Assembly: GCF_905147365.1 (NCBI RefSeq)
Contig: NC_056412.1
Location: forward strand, 19,088,001 to 19,152,000
DNA length: 64,000 bases
From: Aricia agestis
Taxonomy: Eukaryota > Arthropoda > Insecta > Lepidoptera > Lycaenidae
Reading direction: 5' to 3'
In this document: piece by piece, positions 30,031 through 41,201 of the stretch
Layout of the letters: each line of letters starts with the position of its first letter
How positions within the stretch are numbered: position 1 is the first letter of the stretch
Made by a program: the position numbers and the translations under genes
The notes under the pieces: model-generated
What the model was told of the DNA's origin: nothing
The model's database searches: none
What the model saw: only the letters and a program-made list of their open reading frames with translations

Positions 30031-30120
30031 TTTTAAGTTTTTTTAATAATGTTTCGTCCTTATCTGTACTAACTAAAATATTATTAAATGTTCGACATAT
30101 CGTCTTTGACTTCTCGTAGG
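30031..30120 (-). other. Speculative internal exon, chemoreceptor-like
   Basis: On the minus strand a good acceptor (TTGTTTCCTTGCATTTCAG) precedes a 90-nt open segment, followed by a possible donor GTATAG. It would be read in the same phase at both ends. The segment reads YEKSKTICRTFNNILV, then STDKDETLLKKLKS. The pattern loosely recalls the region before the last transmembrane segment of insect gustatory receptors. No neighbouring exon with transmembrane sequence was found, so it may be chance or a relic. Confidence 0.15.
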
Positions 30121-30584
30121 CTGAAATGCAAGGAAACAATATTCTTCTACGTCCTATATTCATTATTCCCACATTTAGTACATACGTCATATATAATTGC
30201 TCCAACTATAAGCTATTATATCCAAGCTATTCACTATATCAGTTATCACACATTGCTATAGAAACCACTGCGGAATCTATGCAATAATGCGACCGCGCGA
30301 ACAAAGCTATAATTTATTTCACAATAAACTTTGTGTCGCAGCTCCTTATGCCCTAGCCTAGCTAGCTCCTGGCCTACAGCATTCTAAACCGAAATATACC
30401 GTATCATCAGGTATTAAGGTTGTTTTCCAGTTATGGATATTAACTGGTCGTTTTACATAATTTTGTGTCGGCAGTGTTGGTTACACACGTGGTTGTGATA
30501 CATGGAGTAAACTCCGGTTATTTATATAGTGATCTTTTGTGCCAACAGTTTCCTTCACTGCATTCACATTGCAGGTATTGTCAG

Positions 30585-30745
30585 CGGCAAACTTTTTCCG
30601 CTTCTTCGCTAAACAGTGACCTCATGCGAGTTTTTTTAAGTCGGTTCGTCTCGCCGGGTTGGTTCCCAAACTGGTGCTGCGGTGGTCGACATCACTTTGC
30701 CTGAAAGTTTTATCTTGTAGCCAATTCGAAAATAAAACATTTTCA
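30585..30745 (+). mobile_element. LINE 3'-end stub
   Basis: CAAACTTTTTCCGCTTCTTC, GAGTTTTTTTAAGTCGGTTC, GTCTCGCCGGGTTGGTTCCC and GAAAATAAAACATTTTCATTT parallel the 3' UTR of the LINE at 27780-27915. Confidence 0.65.
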
Positions 30746-31747
30746 TTTAATTTCGTTTCACAGACATAATACATATTTAATAGCATCAGTATGGATTACT
30801 ATTGATATTTTTAATTAGTATACAACGTTTAGACATCCATAACTTTACTATGAATAACATTCACTTCATAAAAGGTATTGAATTCCATCGATAGCTGGCA
30901 TGTTAGAACGCAGCATGGTTTAAAGTGCCCTATCTCCCGCTTTTGTTCTATCTCCATATTCCGGACAATACTAACCATCGAAATACCATACTATAGAAGA
31001 GTAAATGAGTCAAAAATAATTCCATGAAATACACACCATGGCGTACTTAGTCGGTGGTCATAATAATATAATCCAGTTGGTTTTTGTTGCCCTAGCTACG
31101 TATTTGTGACAGTAACTGGAGCCATATTCGAGCTGTCCAATCGTTCCATGTACAGTATTTCGATGCTACAAACTACCCGCTATTGACCACTATAGACTGT
31201 CAACTGTCGTTTTTGTCGTTTTGTTGCGTTCCGCATTGTTGGAAGGCTTTGAATCCTTTTGAAAAGGCATCGCAGGTGCATGCAGGAGACATGTAACATG
31301 TTACAATGGACACGTGAGTTTGCCACACTTTAGCTTAGCTGTGAAATGTTGTGCTAGATAGTACAAAGCTGCCGCTCGATCGGAGATGAAACTTAGCAGC
31401 GCGGTTAAATCATGTCCACACTAATTATTGTATAAACTTGTATTCCAACTACGAGATTAAGTTTTAGTATTGTTATATTTTTCCAAAAAAAATCGAGTTG
31501 CATAGTTTTGCACTCAATTAAAAACTGTTTTTGCTAAGAACAATTTTGACGACAGAGTATTTTATGAATAAATAATTAATAATATTATGTTTAATCATAA
31601 TTCATATTTTTATTAAGTATAATATTATGTTTATCCAATAAATTATTATTTTCGCTGCGCCGAAGTTTGTTTATTATAGCATATTTTTTCGCACATAAAC
31701 TATGGTATTTCCTTTCCCGTCTTTTAAAGTATATTCATCTAATCTAA
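30746..31747. other. AT-rich stretch, nothing recognised
   Basis: No coding frame, TIR pair or RNA gene seen. Confidence 0.35.
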
Positions 31748-32026
31748 ATATATCTATGGACGCTTCACACCACGTCAGTCTGGCTCCGTGCTAAGTACCT
31801 GAAGGACTTGTGTTACAGGTACCAGACAACGGAAATATATTCAATAATTTTATACTATACATAATTACATAATATATTTAAGATTTTTATTTTATGATAT
31901 GAATAATTATTTAATACACATCCATGACCCAGGAACTTTGAAAACTTTTTGTTCCGTCGGCGGGATTCGAACCCGCGAGCCTCGGCTTAAGCTACCAACA
32001 GCCCACCAACTGAGCCACAGAGGTCA
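31748..32026 (-). mobile_element. tRNA-derived SINE, copy 2
   Basis: Inverted relative to 2725-3013. The tail is GGACGCTTCACACCACGTCA; the head has GGGATTCGAACCCGCGAG (B box complement) and AACTGAGCCACAGAGGTC (A box complement). Confidence 0.85.
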
Positions 32027-32101
32027 TCTAAATCGGTTCAGCCGTTTAAGCCTGAAGAGGTAACAGACAGATACACTTTCGTATACGAGTATTAGTAAGG
32101 C
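32027..32101 (-). repeat. Helitron-like fragment abutting the SINE
   Basis: AAATCGGTTCAGCCGTTTAA, GAAGAGGTAACAGACAGATA, CACTTTCG, then ATTAGTA. Only the 5' part of the family is present; the SINE begins exactly where it stops. Confidence 0.55.
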
Positions 32102-32394
32102 TAAGCCGCTTTTCAATTAGCCGGCTTGGGAACCGCCGCGCTGGTGATGAGTATCGCTAAATAGAGGAAGCTGGGAAATTGGAAATATGGCTTCAGCGCA
32201 GTCGACATTCGGGTAAGGTCCGTTCACTTCTGACGAGGCGATGCTATGCCTTTTCATTAAATGAGTAATTACCGGAACAATCAACCCAATTCCGCGGGCT
32301 CGTGTCGCCATATTCAGGTTGCATTGGTATATTATAATTAATTGTACAACATAATAATATTATCTTAATATAATAATAATAATAATATATAATA
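32102..32394. other. Intergenic stretch, nothing coding
   Basis: Ends in an (AATAAT)n-like AT-rich run at 32345-32400. Confidence 0.35.
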
Positions 32395-32590
32395 ATATAA
32401 TAGCTCCTACACCGGTTTCGGTGACGGTGGCCGGTTTCATTGAAACCAGGCCAGCTACGCAGGAGTAACTTTATAGTGCCCAAGTGTGTGCGCAGTACAC
32501 AAGAGCACTCTCTATTCCTTTACTCTCATAACCCAGTGGGACGGCAGACTGACACGACCGGCGAGAGATCAGGCTCGAAGGACCAAATGA
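32395..32590 (-). repeat. Distal part of a lepidopteran SINE-type repeat
   Basis: Minus strand: CTGATCTCTCGCCGGTCGTG, CGTCCCACTGGGTTATGAG, GGCACTATAAAGTTACTCC, CACCGTCACCGAAACCGGTG. I recall this as the distal part of the repeat whose tRNA-like head lies at 32838-33027. Confidence 0.55.
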
Positions 32591-32837
32591 TTGCGTGGGA
32601 ATCTTCGAATGAAACGCGGACTGTATACTCGTATTACGTGTATATTATGAATTTCTATATAGATTTATCGTGACTAGATGAAATGTCTACAAGTTGGTAT
32701 CGACTAGCTGTCGAGTCGGCCCGGTGAAGAGTGGTAGCTGCGCCCGCGCAGCGTGAGGTGACAGGGGTCCGCGAGCCGCGCCCCGCGCGCCCCGCCAGGG
32801 CCCGCTAAGGCCGCGAACACAGTCGCGCTGTTGTTTG

Positions 32838-33027
32838 CGCTAAGGGCGCGAACACCGACTTTTTACATGCCCATCCGACGCATGGATCATCTTACTTGTC
32901 AGACAATCAGGTGATCAGCCTGCATTGTCCTAACCAAACTTGGAAATAACATGTTTCCAACGCGGGAATCGAACCCACGACCTCCGAGACGAGAGCCGCG
33001 CTCTGTACCACTAGACCACGGAGGTAT
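32838..33027 (-). mobile_element. tRNA-derived SINE head, second family
   Basis: Minus strand: A-box-like GGTCTAGTGGTACAGAGCGC and B box GGGTTCGATTCCC, then CAAGTTTGGTTAGGACAATG, CACCTGATTGTCTGACAAG and GGGCATGTAAAAAGTCGGTG. After this the family order breaks into GC-rich sequence. Confidence 0.75.
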
Positions 33028-33529
33028 CATCATCTTAAGGATAAATGACGTCACGTTAAATAGCTAAAAAAAATAAAAAAATCTTGACGATGTCGTAATG
33101 GGGTATCAAATGAAAGGGCTTTGTAAGCTCATTTCAATTATATGAATATTATTTCAAAATTATGTTTATTATGTTACGTAGTCAGGTTATAGTATTTAAA
33201 CTTATAACTTGTTGAACTTTTTCCGTCAGAACTAAGATCTCCTCGATATAATTAGAGAGACTGTTTAGATCTATCTAATTATAGCGATCTGTTTAGAATA
33301 TAATGTATTGCTATGTATATAATTGATCAACAAACAGCCCGCATAATATGATGGATCTCTGATTATCTGATTGTATTGACGTGTGTACATTGACCTAGTG
33401 TGTGTAGTGTGTACACTGACCTGCATAACGTGCATTAGCGACCGCGACTAAACGAGCCGTGCTAATGTGTTTGATTCAATTCGAATTTCAATTTAATTAT
33501 AGTATTACAATCACAGTGTAATATAAATA
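33028..33529. other. AT-rich stretch, nothing recognised
   Basis: No gene or element identified. Confidence 0.35.
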
Positions 33530-33686
33530 GGGTCAATTCAGACCGCAACGCGACGTGCAGATGCATTTCTAAATTTGTACTGAATTGACAGTTCACAGAT
33601 ATCAATTGCTGAGACGTCCTGCACATCTGTCAAATGCACACAAAATAATAAATGCATCTACGTGTCGCGTCGGTCTGAATTGACCC
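33530..33686. mobile_element. Short TIR element (MITE), probably PIF/Harbinger-like
   Basis: Ends GGGTCAATTCAGACCG and its complement, extended by matching ACGCGAC and GATGCATTT blocks. Flanks are ATA on the left and TTA on the right, consistent with a mutated 3-bp TTA duplication. Confidence 0.65.
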
Positions 33687-33702
33687 TTACCAGTAATACA
33701 AA

Positions 33703-33905
33703 TCCTTCAGGTTACCCGGTGCCCAGGGGCCAGACTGACCTCGCGTGAAGTTTAAAATATAGCTATATTATCATTATTATTTAAGATATATAGGTACCTA
33801 CGATTCAATATTGTCCTTTTCTTCCTTCCTTTTGACATTGGAAAATTTGGCCCAGCGCGTGGTTTAGCGCTGGTCGGGCTCAACCACTGAGCCTCAGAGG
33901 TCGTC
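33703..33905. repeat. Scrambled SINE relics
   Basis: A plus-strand tail fragment (CAGGGGCCAGACTGACC, 33725-33741) and a minus-strand tRNA-like head (CAACCACTGAGCCTCAGAGG, 33881-33900) lie close together in opposite orientation. Confidence 0.45.
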
Positions 33906-34899
33906 GATATTGATTATTGAGTCGATAACGACTTTTCCATTTCGACATTAAATTATGCTGATGCCGACGATCTGTGCGCAGACTATACCTTTAATCCGTA
34001 TCGTTCTTTGCAGTGAAAATATTTAAAAATCCTTTTAGCCGTCGTAATCCTCGAAAATAACGCTGTCCTATAAGTTTCGCCGGGTCATATTAAAAGTTTA
34101 AACCACTTTGTGATTCTTTTCAGCGCGGGATTTCTGTGAAAACCCGGGATTTACGGGATATTTAAAATTCCGCAACACAGAGCAGATAGGTGAGTAGAAT
34201 AACAATTTATAGCCATTAGCTTTGGTAACCATGAATCTCAAGTATATTATATTATAATAATTATTTTGTTTGTTCAACTGTCGGTCGCCTCTTCATGATA
34301 ATCTCTAAACCGACGCGACTGTATGAATATTGTGTATGGAAATATTATTTTCATAGCCCAAAGAGAGGATATAATAATGTTTTGTTAATAAATTAAATTC
34401 TGGACAGAATCTAGTAGACCGTAAATATCTACGAATAATAAAAACTATTTATTATTCGTAGGTAAATATAGTTAAAACTATTTTGGTTAGATCGTGTGTG
34501 GTGGACGGCGGTGCTAAGTATTTATTGTTGTTTTTTAATTTTTTATTAAAAGTGAAAAATATGAAATAAAATTTGTGGGCGTCTTGAAAGTAAGTAAAAA
34601 ATTCTTTGAAGATGTCAATATATTTTTTTTACAACTGTATCTTGTGATGCACAAAATACTTTATTGAGAATGTTATTTCGATACTTTTTCTTTGAAGTCG
34701 TAAATATTTCAGTCGTCGAGCGGCGTTATCTCGACACAAATATTTTCACTTTATTTTGGGCAAAAAGATTTGAGCGCTGACGTACCATAGGTACTTAATG
34801 TTACAAATCTGATTTAAACCAAAAATGATTCAAGCGTTTGTGAATCTAATCTCAGTTTTATTTACCCAACTTTAATGGTTAAAGTCAAGAGACGTAGCT
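33906..34899. other. AT-rich stretch, nothing coding
   Basis: Contains one short palindrome (34429-34461); otherwise no recognised feature. Confidence 0.35.
34429..34461. repeat. 14-bp snap-back palindrome
   Basis: CTACGAATAATAAA (34429-34442) pairs with 34448-34461; 5-nt loop. Partial pairing extends beyond. Confidence 0.85.
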
Positions 34900-34995
34900 T
34901 AGCAGCAAAATACTAAACTTCTTAAAGAGAGTTCAGAGAATATTTGAAAAAATTTATTCTGAATAAAAATTTTTGAGTTTGAGTTTGAGTTTAAA
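34900..34995 (+). mobile_element. LINE 3'-end stub with (GAGTTT)n tail
   Basis: TTTATTCTGAATAAAAATTT is followed by TTGAGTTTGAGTTTGAGTTT, a microsatellite-tailed end typical of 5'-truncated non-LTR copies. Confidence 0.45.
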
Positions 34996-35156
34996 GATAT
35001 GACTGCGTTTCAAATGCGGCACTATTTAAAATTGTGGGATATATTTTATTCCAATTCGATAAGTTTTAATTTTCAAAATCTAAGTTACCTTGAACAGTGT
35101 TTATGCTTATAGACAGCTTACACAACTCCGACTATAAACTATACAGGGTGCAATTA

Positions 35157-35505
35157 AACCTTCCTGCCAAATTTTTTCCAGGGCTTAGGTATCATTAGGA
35201 GAGTCCATTTAACCAAAAAAAATTGGGTGTTATATTTTTTTTATTAACATATTTTATCCCATTTTAAATCGTTGCAGAACGGTCACTCGCGGTGCGAGGG
35301 AATGAGAGGGGAAACCTGGGGGAGGCGCGCGCGCGGGGTCACATCACGCGCGGGCGACGCGTCGTGTCCATTAATTGTAGTGTTTTTTAGGAACACTTTC
35401 GGAAGCTATTTCTCAACATTTTAGTACTGAGTGATTATAAAAGAAAAAATACGTGTATTTTTATTTTTAACAAGGATCAATATATCAAAATTTGGCAGGA
35501 AGGTT
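35157..35505. mobile_element. TIR element with 19-bp perfect ends
   Basis: AACCTTCCTGCCAAATTTT at 35157-35175 is exactly inverted at 35487-35505. The interior includes a GC-rich patch (35280-35360, GGCGCGCGCGCGGGG). Target duplication unclear, class unknown. ACAGGGTG precedes the left end. Confidence 0.7.
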
Positions 35506-36634
35506 GTGTCAAAATAATAACGTAATATTGAATTGACATAACGCCATCAGAATATGCCGTCGGTTCATCATCTGTCTAGAATTCAATTTCTTCGGTGGTG
35601 TCTGTAGAAAACCCCATGATTCGAGTAATTCCACACAGAATCGGCTCGCCAGCACACACCACCATGACTGGTTCCCGATGTTCCCAACGTCATTGTCAAT
35701 CATGACATTAGTGCACGAGACAATGTTATTATTATGTATCCAATACACAACACTAACTGCATGCGACGTCCCCAAGTATGTTACATCTATGGCACATGAT
35801 ACCATTATACGTTGATAAGGTCCGCAGCATCGGGGCTCAAAGGGAGGTCACCTCATAACTTGGATTGCAGCGATAAGCGTCCTGCCTGAGACACACCGGA
35901 GAGTTAGCTCACGTGTAGATTATTGGTAGATCAAGAATAATATTATAATCTTTTTTATGACTGGAGCGACATAATTCCATCCACATACATACGAGTACAT
36001 AATTATGGGTAAGGTTTGAAATAGTATAGAGTAGTTTGAAATAATAATAAGATATAAAATAAGTATGAATGAGACCATGTCATGTTTTCTACCCTTTCTT
36101 GGTTGTTGAAATCTTTATTGCCTTTACAAAATTTTCTCAAGTCATGTCGTCATTAAATTGAATACATTGTATAAAAAATCACAACTTTTATAAAATGTGT
36201 TCTAATTTTTATAACAAATCTATAAGAAGAAAATATACTTAAAGTATTTTATTACAATAACAAAAAAATTTTTTTTTAGCTTGCACGTTATTTCACTCGT
36301 GTAACGTTTCTTCTCTTACATGAATCAGTGCCTTAACTGATAACCACAAATATTTCGCTCCTTTTACTATCGCATGAGGTATCACCCCTCTCTCTTCTCC
36401 CTCCAACCCTCCCAAGTCAACGCTCCTGAAGCCCTCTGCGTCAGCGCATTTTTACGACGAACGTTTAGATTACTATTTTACGATTACATATTTTATGTAT
36501 CGGGTAAAAGCGGCACAGTTATTACTGATTAGTAAATCAATGGCTTTATGTTATTTGTGTAGTGATAAAAATTATTGTTGGTGGTTTTAGGGTAGGATAC
36601 GTTGTTTCTGTAGGATCAATAGTGGGTATCTATA
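35506..36634. other. Intergenic stretch; one open frame of unknown nature
   Basis: A minus-strand frame at 35509-35805 (98 codons) has no domain I recognise, and its last codons run up to the edge of the TIR element. I do not call it a gene. Confidence 0.3.
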
Positions 36635-36945
36635 TATTAATACGTGAGCCAAAAACTTTGTATCCGCTTTGACGAAAAATGGGGAAACGTAGGTGAATGA
36701 AATTTTGCACAGTTATAGTTTATATGGTGAAGGAGTGCATTGAGCTAATATTATTTTAAAATAATGCTTTTATCATACATTTTTTTAACCAATAAAACAC
36801 TACACACACTACAACACGCACACTAGGAAAAATGACATATATTTGAGTGACAAGCCTATACATACGAATGCTCTTTTATTTATGGTTGAAGTCTATTGAC
36901 AACAAGAAAATCATAGATTAAGTATTATAGTATAGATGTAGTCTT
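36635..36945 (+). repeat. Probable dispersed lepidopteran repeat
   Basis: AATACGTGAGCCAAAAACTT, GAAATTTTGCACAGTTATAG, AATAAAACACTACACACACT and TTATAGTATAGATGTAGTC match a repeat I recall from other Lepidoptera. Boundaries are approximate. Confidence 0.4.
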
Positions 36946-37978
36946 AGCCGTCATCGCGTGGCCATTTTGTGCTTATTTTCATACAAGTAGTGTCCCTTAT
37001 TATTCTTGAATATTTCTATTTGTCGATTATTTCGAAGCACATTATGATACAGGAAAGAAAGTCAATTAGTTCATGATATCGATTAACTATAGTTCAAGTG
37101 GTGAGAATCCGTAAACACACGTAAAAAGCTATGCAATTTTTATAGCCAAATTATTAATTGATGTGACATTATTAGCACTAATGCCTTATATAGCACGAAT
37201 AAGGGATTAATAAGCTATAAAATATAATTATAAATAATATATAAATTATCTTTTTAGCTTACAAAAATACCGATTGAAAAGACCAAAAAACGTTATTCAA
37301 AACTTACGTATTTAATGTTAAATCCACGTGTTTGAGGCATTCTTTGACCATTCTTATGGTTTATTATTTAGCGGAAGCACAAAACTCAACAATAACTAGC
37401 ATTAAATATTCACTAAAAACCTTTATTAACACTTTTATTACATGAAATATGCCGAGCGACTCCTTTGTTATGTCCTAGTAAGTAGGACATAACATTACAC
37501 GCTTTTGACGCTTATACACCGATATAATTAAGGCTCTCTCCAGTCTATATGACCTCAATGAAGAAAAAAAAACTGGATTAGAGTTTTTTTTTTTTTATTG
37601 AATCTTAGATACTATTAGACAATGCTTACACGGCCAGTCTGAGATCAGCTGAGTCCCAGAGACAAGAGTTGAAAAAAATATATGATAAAGTCAATATTTT
37701 TTTTATAAAATATAGGTAGTAGTCCTAATGTCGTTGAAACTAAGGTCGAATTTCGACCATTGCGCGATCTCTAGTGATTGTAATTAATTCATATTAGTTA
37801 ATTTCGAATCGACTTTTTATATGACCAATGCGTTTCATAGTGCACTATTTAAATTCCTACGGACGTGAACGAACACCTTTATATTGTGTTACTTACCAAT
37901 TAAAATCTGAGCAACTTAGACAAAAGAACTGGTAAATACATTAATACGTTAAGTTTTGGTATTCGGAATAGTTAATAC
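36946..37978. other. AT-rich stretch, nothing recognised
   Basis: Short direct copies of CTAGTAAGTAGGACATAAC-like sequence near 37468-37495 only; nothing coding. Confidence 0.35.
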
Positions 37979-38180
37979 ACAATAATTATAAATGCGTATA
38001 AAGTGTATCTGTCTATATTGTTTCTATCTATCTATCTATCTATGTATCTATTTTAGGAAAGATAGATACATATATTTTTAGTTAGGATTTAGATGAAGTA
38101 TAATTGCCGGGAAAGGTAAATACACTTATTACATGGTTGCTTTCCCGCAAAAATGTACGGTCGAAGGGCAACATCTAGTA
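37979..38180 (+). mobile_element. Degenerate Helitron-like copy
   Basis: AATTATAAATGCGTATAAAG, (TCTA)n and AATGTACGG, ending CATCTAGT. The interior is heavily diverged. Confidence 0.55.
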
Positions 38181-38582
38181 TTATATTGAGCAATTCTTTT
38201 GAATAAAAAAAGTACTTCGCGTATTAACAATCGGCCCAGAGAACACTCGGTGGGAGACAATCAGCGAACGTTTGCGAACAATGGCGTTGATTAACGATAC
38301 CGAATCGATAACGAATCGACAAAACCCGCGCTGCACCAAACCAATATTTAGTTGCTACAATAAAAATACATCGCTTTCAATGTTGTTCGATTCGATTCGA
38401 TTTCAATATGTATTCTGTGGCATTATTAAAAACTATATGACACCAGCAACTTTGTTACAACAAAAACTGTATGTTCTTTCCTTGTCTCTCAAAGTATGTA
38501 TATACCAAACATCTGGGTCCCTTTAGTCGTGAATAGGAAACAGACAGACAGACACCCGTTCGAATTTTAAATATTAGTGTAT

Positions 38583-38752
38583 AACGATATCCGTTGCACC
38601 AAAAGTCGTTTATCTGTCGTTTTTTCTGGGACCTAGGATACTTTGACTTTTTCCGGACTCAATAAAAATGATCTCCATACCGAATTCAAAGCAACATTGG
38701 TTCATCAGCTTGGGTGTGAAGAGGTAACAAACAGACAGACAAACTTTCGCAG
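38583..38752 (-). mobile_element. Helitron-like copy, inverted
   Basis: CGATATCCGTTGCACCAAAA (eroded terminal hairpin), CCTAGGATACTTTGACTTT, then GGGTGTGAAGAGGTAACAAA and CAGACAGACAAACTTTCGC. Confidence 0.55.
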
Positions 38753-39324
38753 TTTGAGACGGTCTCCGATATTATCCACCCAAATCCGAATATCAACAAA
38801 CCGTCATACATTGTCAAAAGTTTTTACACCGCGTGTTAGTTTAGGCGATCTTGTGTGGACGTGTGGATGTTTGTTTTGAATTTACAGTACACACTACACA
38901 CACACTGAAACAACGTGGCTAAACTATGTTTATTGTCTCTTTTTCCGTCGCTTGTTTACGATTTGCATTTTTTGATGATTTTGGTATTTGATTTGTGAAA
39001 TAAAACCTCATACTACAAAAAATATTTATTGTAACACCACGAAAAAAAATAACAAAATGTATGTTTTATTTTTCTAATACTCCTCCTGTTATGGATTTTG
39101 GCTACAATAAACGCAGTATTGTAGAGTCAAAATACACAAAACAGTAAAAAGTTGATATAATATTAATCCGTTGTAGCCTGGAATTTAGGAGTACAAAAAT
39201 TAGTAGCTTAGTACGCGGCGACCATACATTTTTCCGCCTACACACTTCCCCAGAACTGAAAACTAACAAAATATCCATCTAAAATCTAAATCAATGAAGC
39301 GTTTTTAGCGTAAAAAGGTAGCAG

Positions 39325-39508
39325 ACAGACAGGCAGAAGTCTGTCTATGTGTCTGGCTGTTACCTCTTCATGCCCAAACCACTGAACCGATTTTGTTGAA
39401 ATTTAGTATGGTGATACTTTGAGTCCCGGAAAAAGACATAGTATTCTATGTCCTTTTTATCCCGAAAAAATGTACGGCTCTCAACAGAGTGGTCGGCGTA
39501 ATCTAGCT
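39325..39508 (+). mobile_element. Helitron-like copy with inverted 5' duplication
   Basis: TGTTACCTCTTCATGCCCAA, GATACTTTGAGTCCCGG, AAAATGTACGGCTCTC, ending GTAATCTAGC. Just before it (39310-39331) GTAAAAAGGTAGCAGACAGA is the same block inverted, so the 5' part is duplicated head to head. Confidence 0.6.
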
Positions 39509-39835
39509 TAGAAAAAGTATACAATCGAATCGTTAATCCTTATATTCTGTACTTGTAACTGAACAATTCCCTAACAAGGGCGATTAATCCCATTGTGGCA
39601 CAGTCAAAGGGATGAAAGGACGCACAAAGGAAAAAATCTTCGGCTCCCTTATGAAAAATGTTTTCGACGAAATTTGGACTTCAAACAAGTTTAATTTATG
39701 AATGCGTAACGTTTTATGTACTTACTCTGTGTAGGTATTAGCTGAATGCTAAACTTCCGAAGAATTTTCGGCCCTACTTGGTAAATAACCGTTGAGCTTA
39801 AAAATTGGTAAGTAAAGCTACTTTTTTTCAATTTA

Positions 39836-39941
39836 AAGGGTGATTCTGTATCTTGCAACAGCAATGCAACAAGTGAAATTTGTGCAATATCTACTGTCAA
39901 ATGTCAATTGCATTGCTATCGCAAAATAAAGAATCACCCTT
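39836..39941. mobile_element. Very short TIR element (~106 bp)
   Basis: AAGGGTGATTCT at the left is inverted as AGAATCACCCTT at the right, and the inner GCAATGCAA/TTGCATTGC blocks also pair. No clear target duplication. Confidence 0.6.
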
Positions 39942-40111
39942 CCGAAGAGGCCAAGAGACAAGTAAAGTCATTATGAAAGTTAGAGGTAATTACTGCTTAC
40001 CAGTTAGTTGTAATGGAGAAGAATTCCCGCCGCCACCACGGAATAAGCGGATACCGTACCTGAAACCACAGAGAGCAAATTATTGAGGGTGCCTGAATAG
40101 ACTAACACGCT

Positions 40112-40328
40112 ATAATTATTAATATTATGAAAGTGAAAGTAGGCCTGCCGCCTGCCGCCTGCCCAATATCTTTATGGATGTTTTTGTGTTAACCTCTTCA
40201 CGCTTAAACGGGTGAGCCGATTTAGATGAAATTTGGCATGGAGATACTCTGAGAAACGGGAAATGACATGATAGATATTACTGTGGAAAAATGTGATAAA
40301 CTATGTGATAAAAAATGTCATCTAGTAA
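40112..40328 (+). mobile_element. Helitron-like copy
   Basis: AATATTATGAAAGTGAAAGT, GTTAACCTCTTCACGCTTAA, GAAATTTGGCATGGAGATAC, ending GTCATCTAGT. The terminal hairpin region is replaced by a duplicated TGTGATAAA. Confidence 0.6.
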
Positions 40329-40711
40329 AAAAAAAAATCATCTAAATATAAGTATGCAACGGTAAGTCAGTTTTCCTTGAAAATATAATCAAATACCCTC
40401 AACACAGAGTATTATGGATTCATATTACAAAACCATAGACCCATCCAAATCATTTATCAATTTGAGTGTAAAAATGCAACACTCTTCATTTATACTAAAG
40501 AGTAAATAATGTATCCAAAAATATGTAATTACTAATTACTTAGCGAGAACTCTGATCTCTGTGTCAGCGGATTGGCTGATTGATCTATCTAGGTTCAGCG
40601 GGAGCTAATAAATCAACATTTGTCTGGCGCAGAAATCAAACTTATTCCAGTAATAGATCTTTGCTCATTCTCTTACCGCCTTACATAACTTAAATCCTTA
40701 TTGAAACATTA

Positions 40712-41198
40712 GGGCCAGGCCACAACACTGCGTTGCGGCTGGTTGCGGCGTCGTATCGCAAAAATTTCATAATATAGTATAGCACTAGTACGGGAGCCCA
40801 AGAATTTTTTTTTGATTACTATCAAGCTAATTTTTTGATAAGACGAACAACATTTTTATTTGCAAAAAGTCTCGAAAGTGGTAGCTAAAAGAGATAGAAA
40901 GGATTTCATACTTTGAATTGATGGTCCTAAAATATGGACTGTTTTATTTATAGGACAATATTACTATTAAATTCTCTATCAATATACAAAAAAACAGCTC
41001 GTTAGGGTTCCGTTATAGGGTTCTGTAATCAACAAAACTTGGTTGACTACTGAACCCTAAAACGGAACCCTAACAAGCTGATTTTTTTGTATATTGATAG
41101 GTTAATATTTATATAATTTTACTCTTTACATCGGAAATTTTCACGGCGTCGTAGATTTATACGATGCGACGCCGCAACGCAGTGTTGTGGCCTGGCCC
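40712..41198. mobile_element. PIF/Harbinger-like MITE (487 bp)
   Basis: TIRs begin GGGCCAGGCCACAACACTGC and continue GTTGCGGC; the complement is at the right end. The element is flanked by TTA on both sides (40709-40711, 41199-41201), the 3-bp TWA target duplication of PIF/Harbinger. No transposase. The interior contains a second large palindrome. Confidence 0.85.
40977..41099. repeat. Long imperfect palindrome inside the MITE
   Basis: TATCAATATACAAAAAAACA at 40977 pairs with the sequence ending at 41099, and AGGGTTCCGTT pairs with AACGGAACCCT. It encloses GTAATCAACAAAACTTGGTT. The arms are about 55 bp and include the GGAACCCTAA end motif of the GTTCCGTACC repeat, so a fragment of that repeat seems to be present head to head. 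Confidence 0.8.
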
Positions 41199-41201
41199 TT
41201 A

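Noticed and set aside
32950..33027. tRNA gene on the minus strand
   Set aside because: Same reasoning: dispersed SINE body follows directly, so it is a tRNA-derived head and not a tRNA gene.
35509..35805. 98-codon minus-strand gene
   Set aside because: No recognisable domain or splice context and it runs into the edge of a TIR element; kept only as an unexplained open frame.
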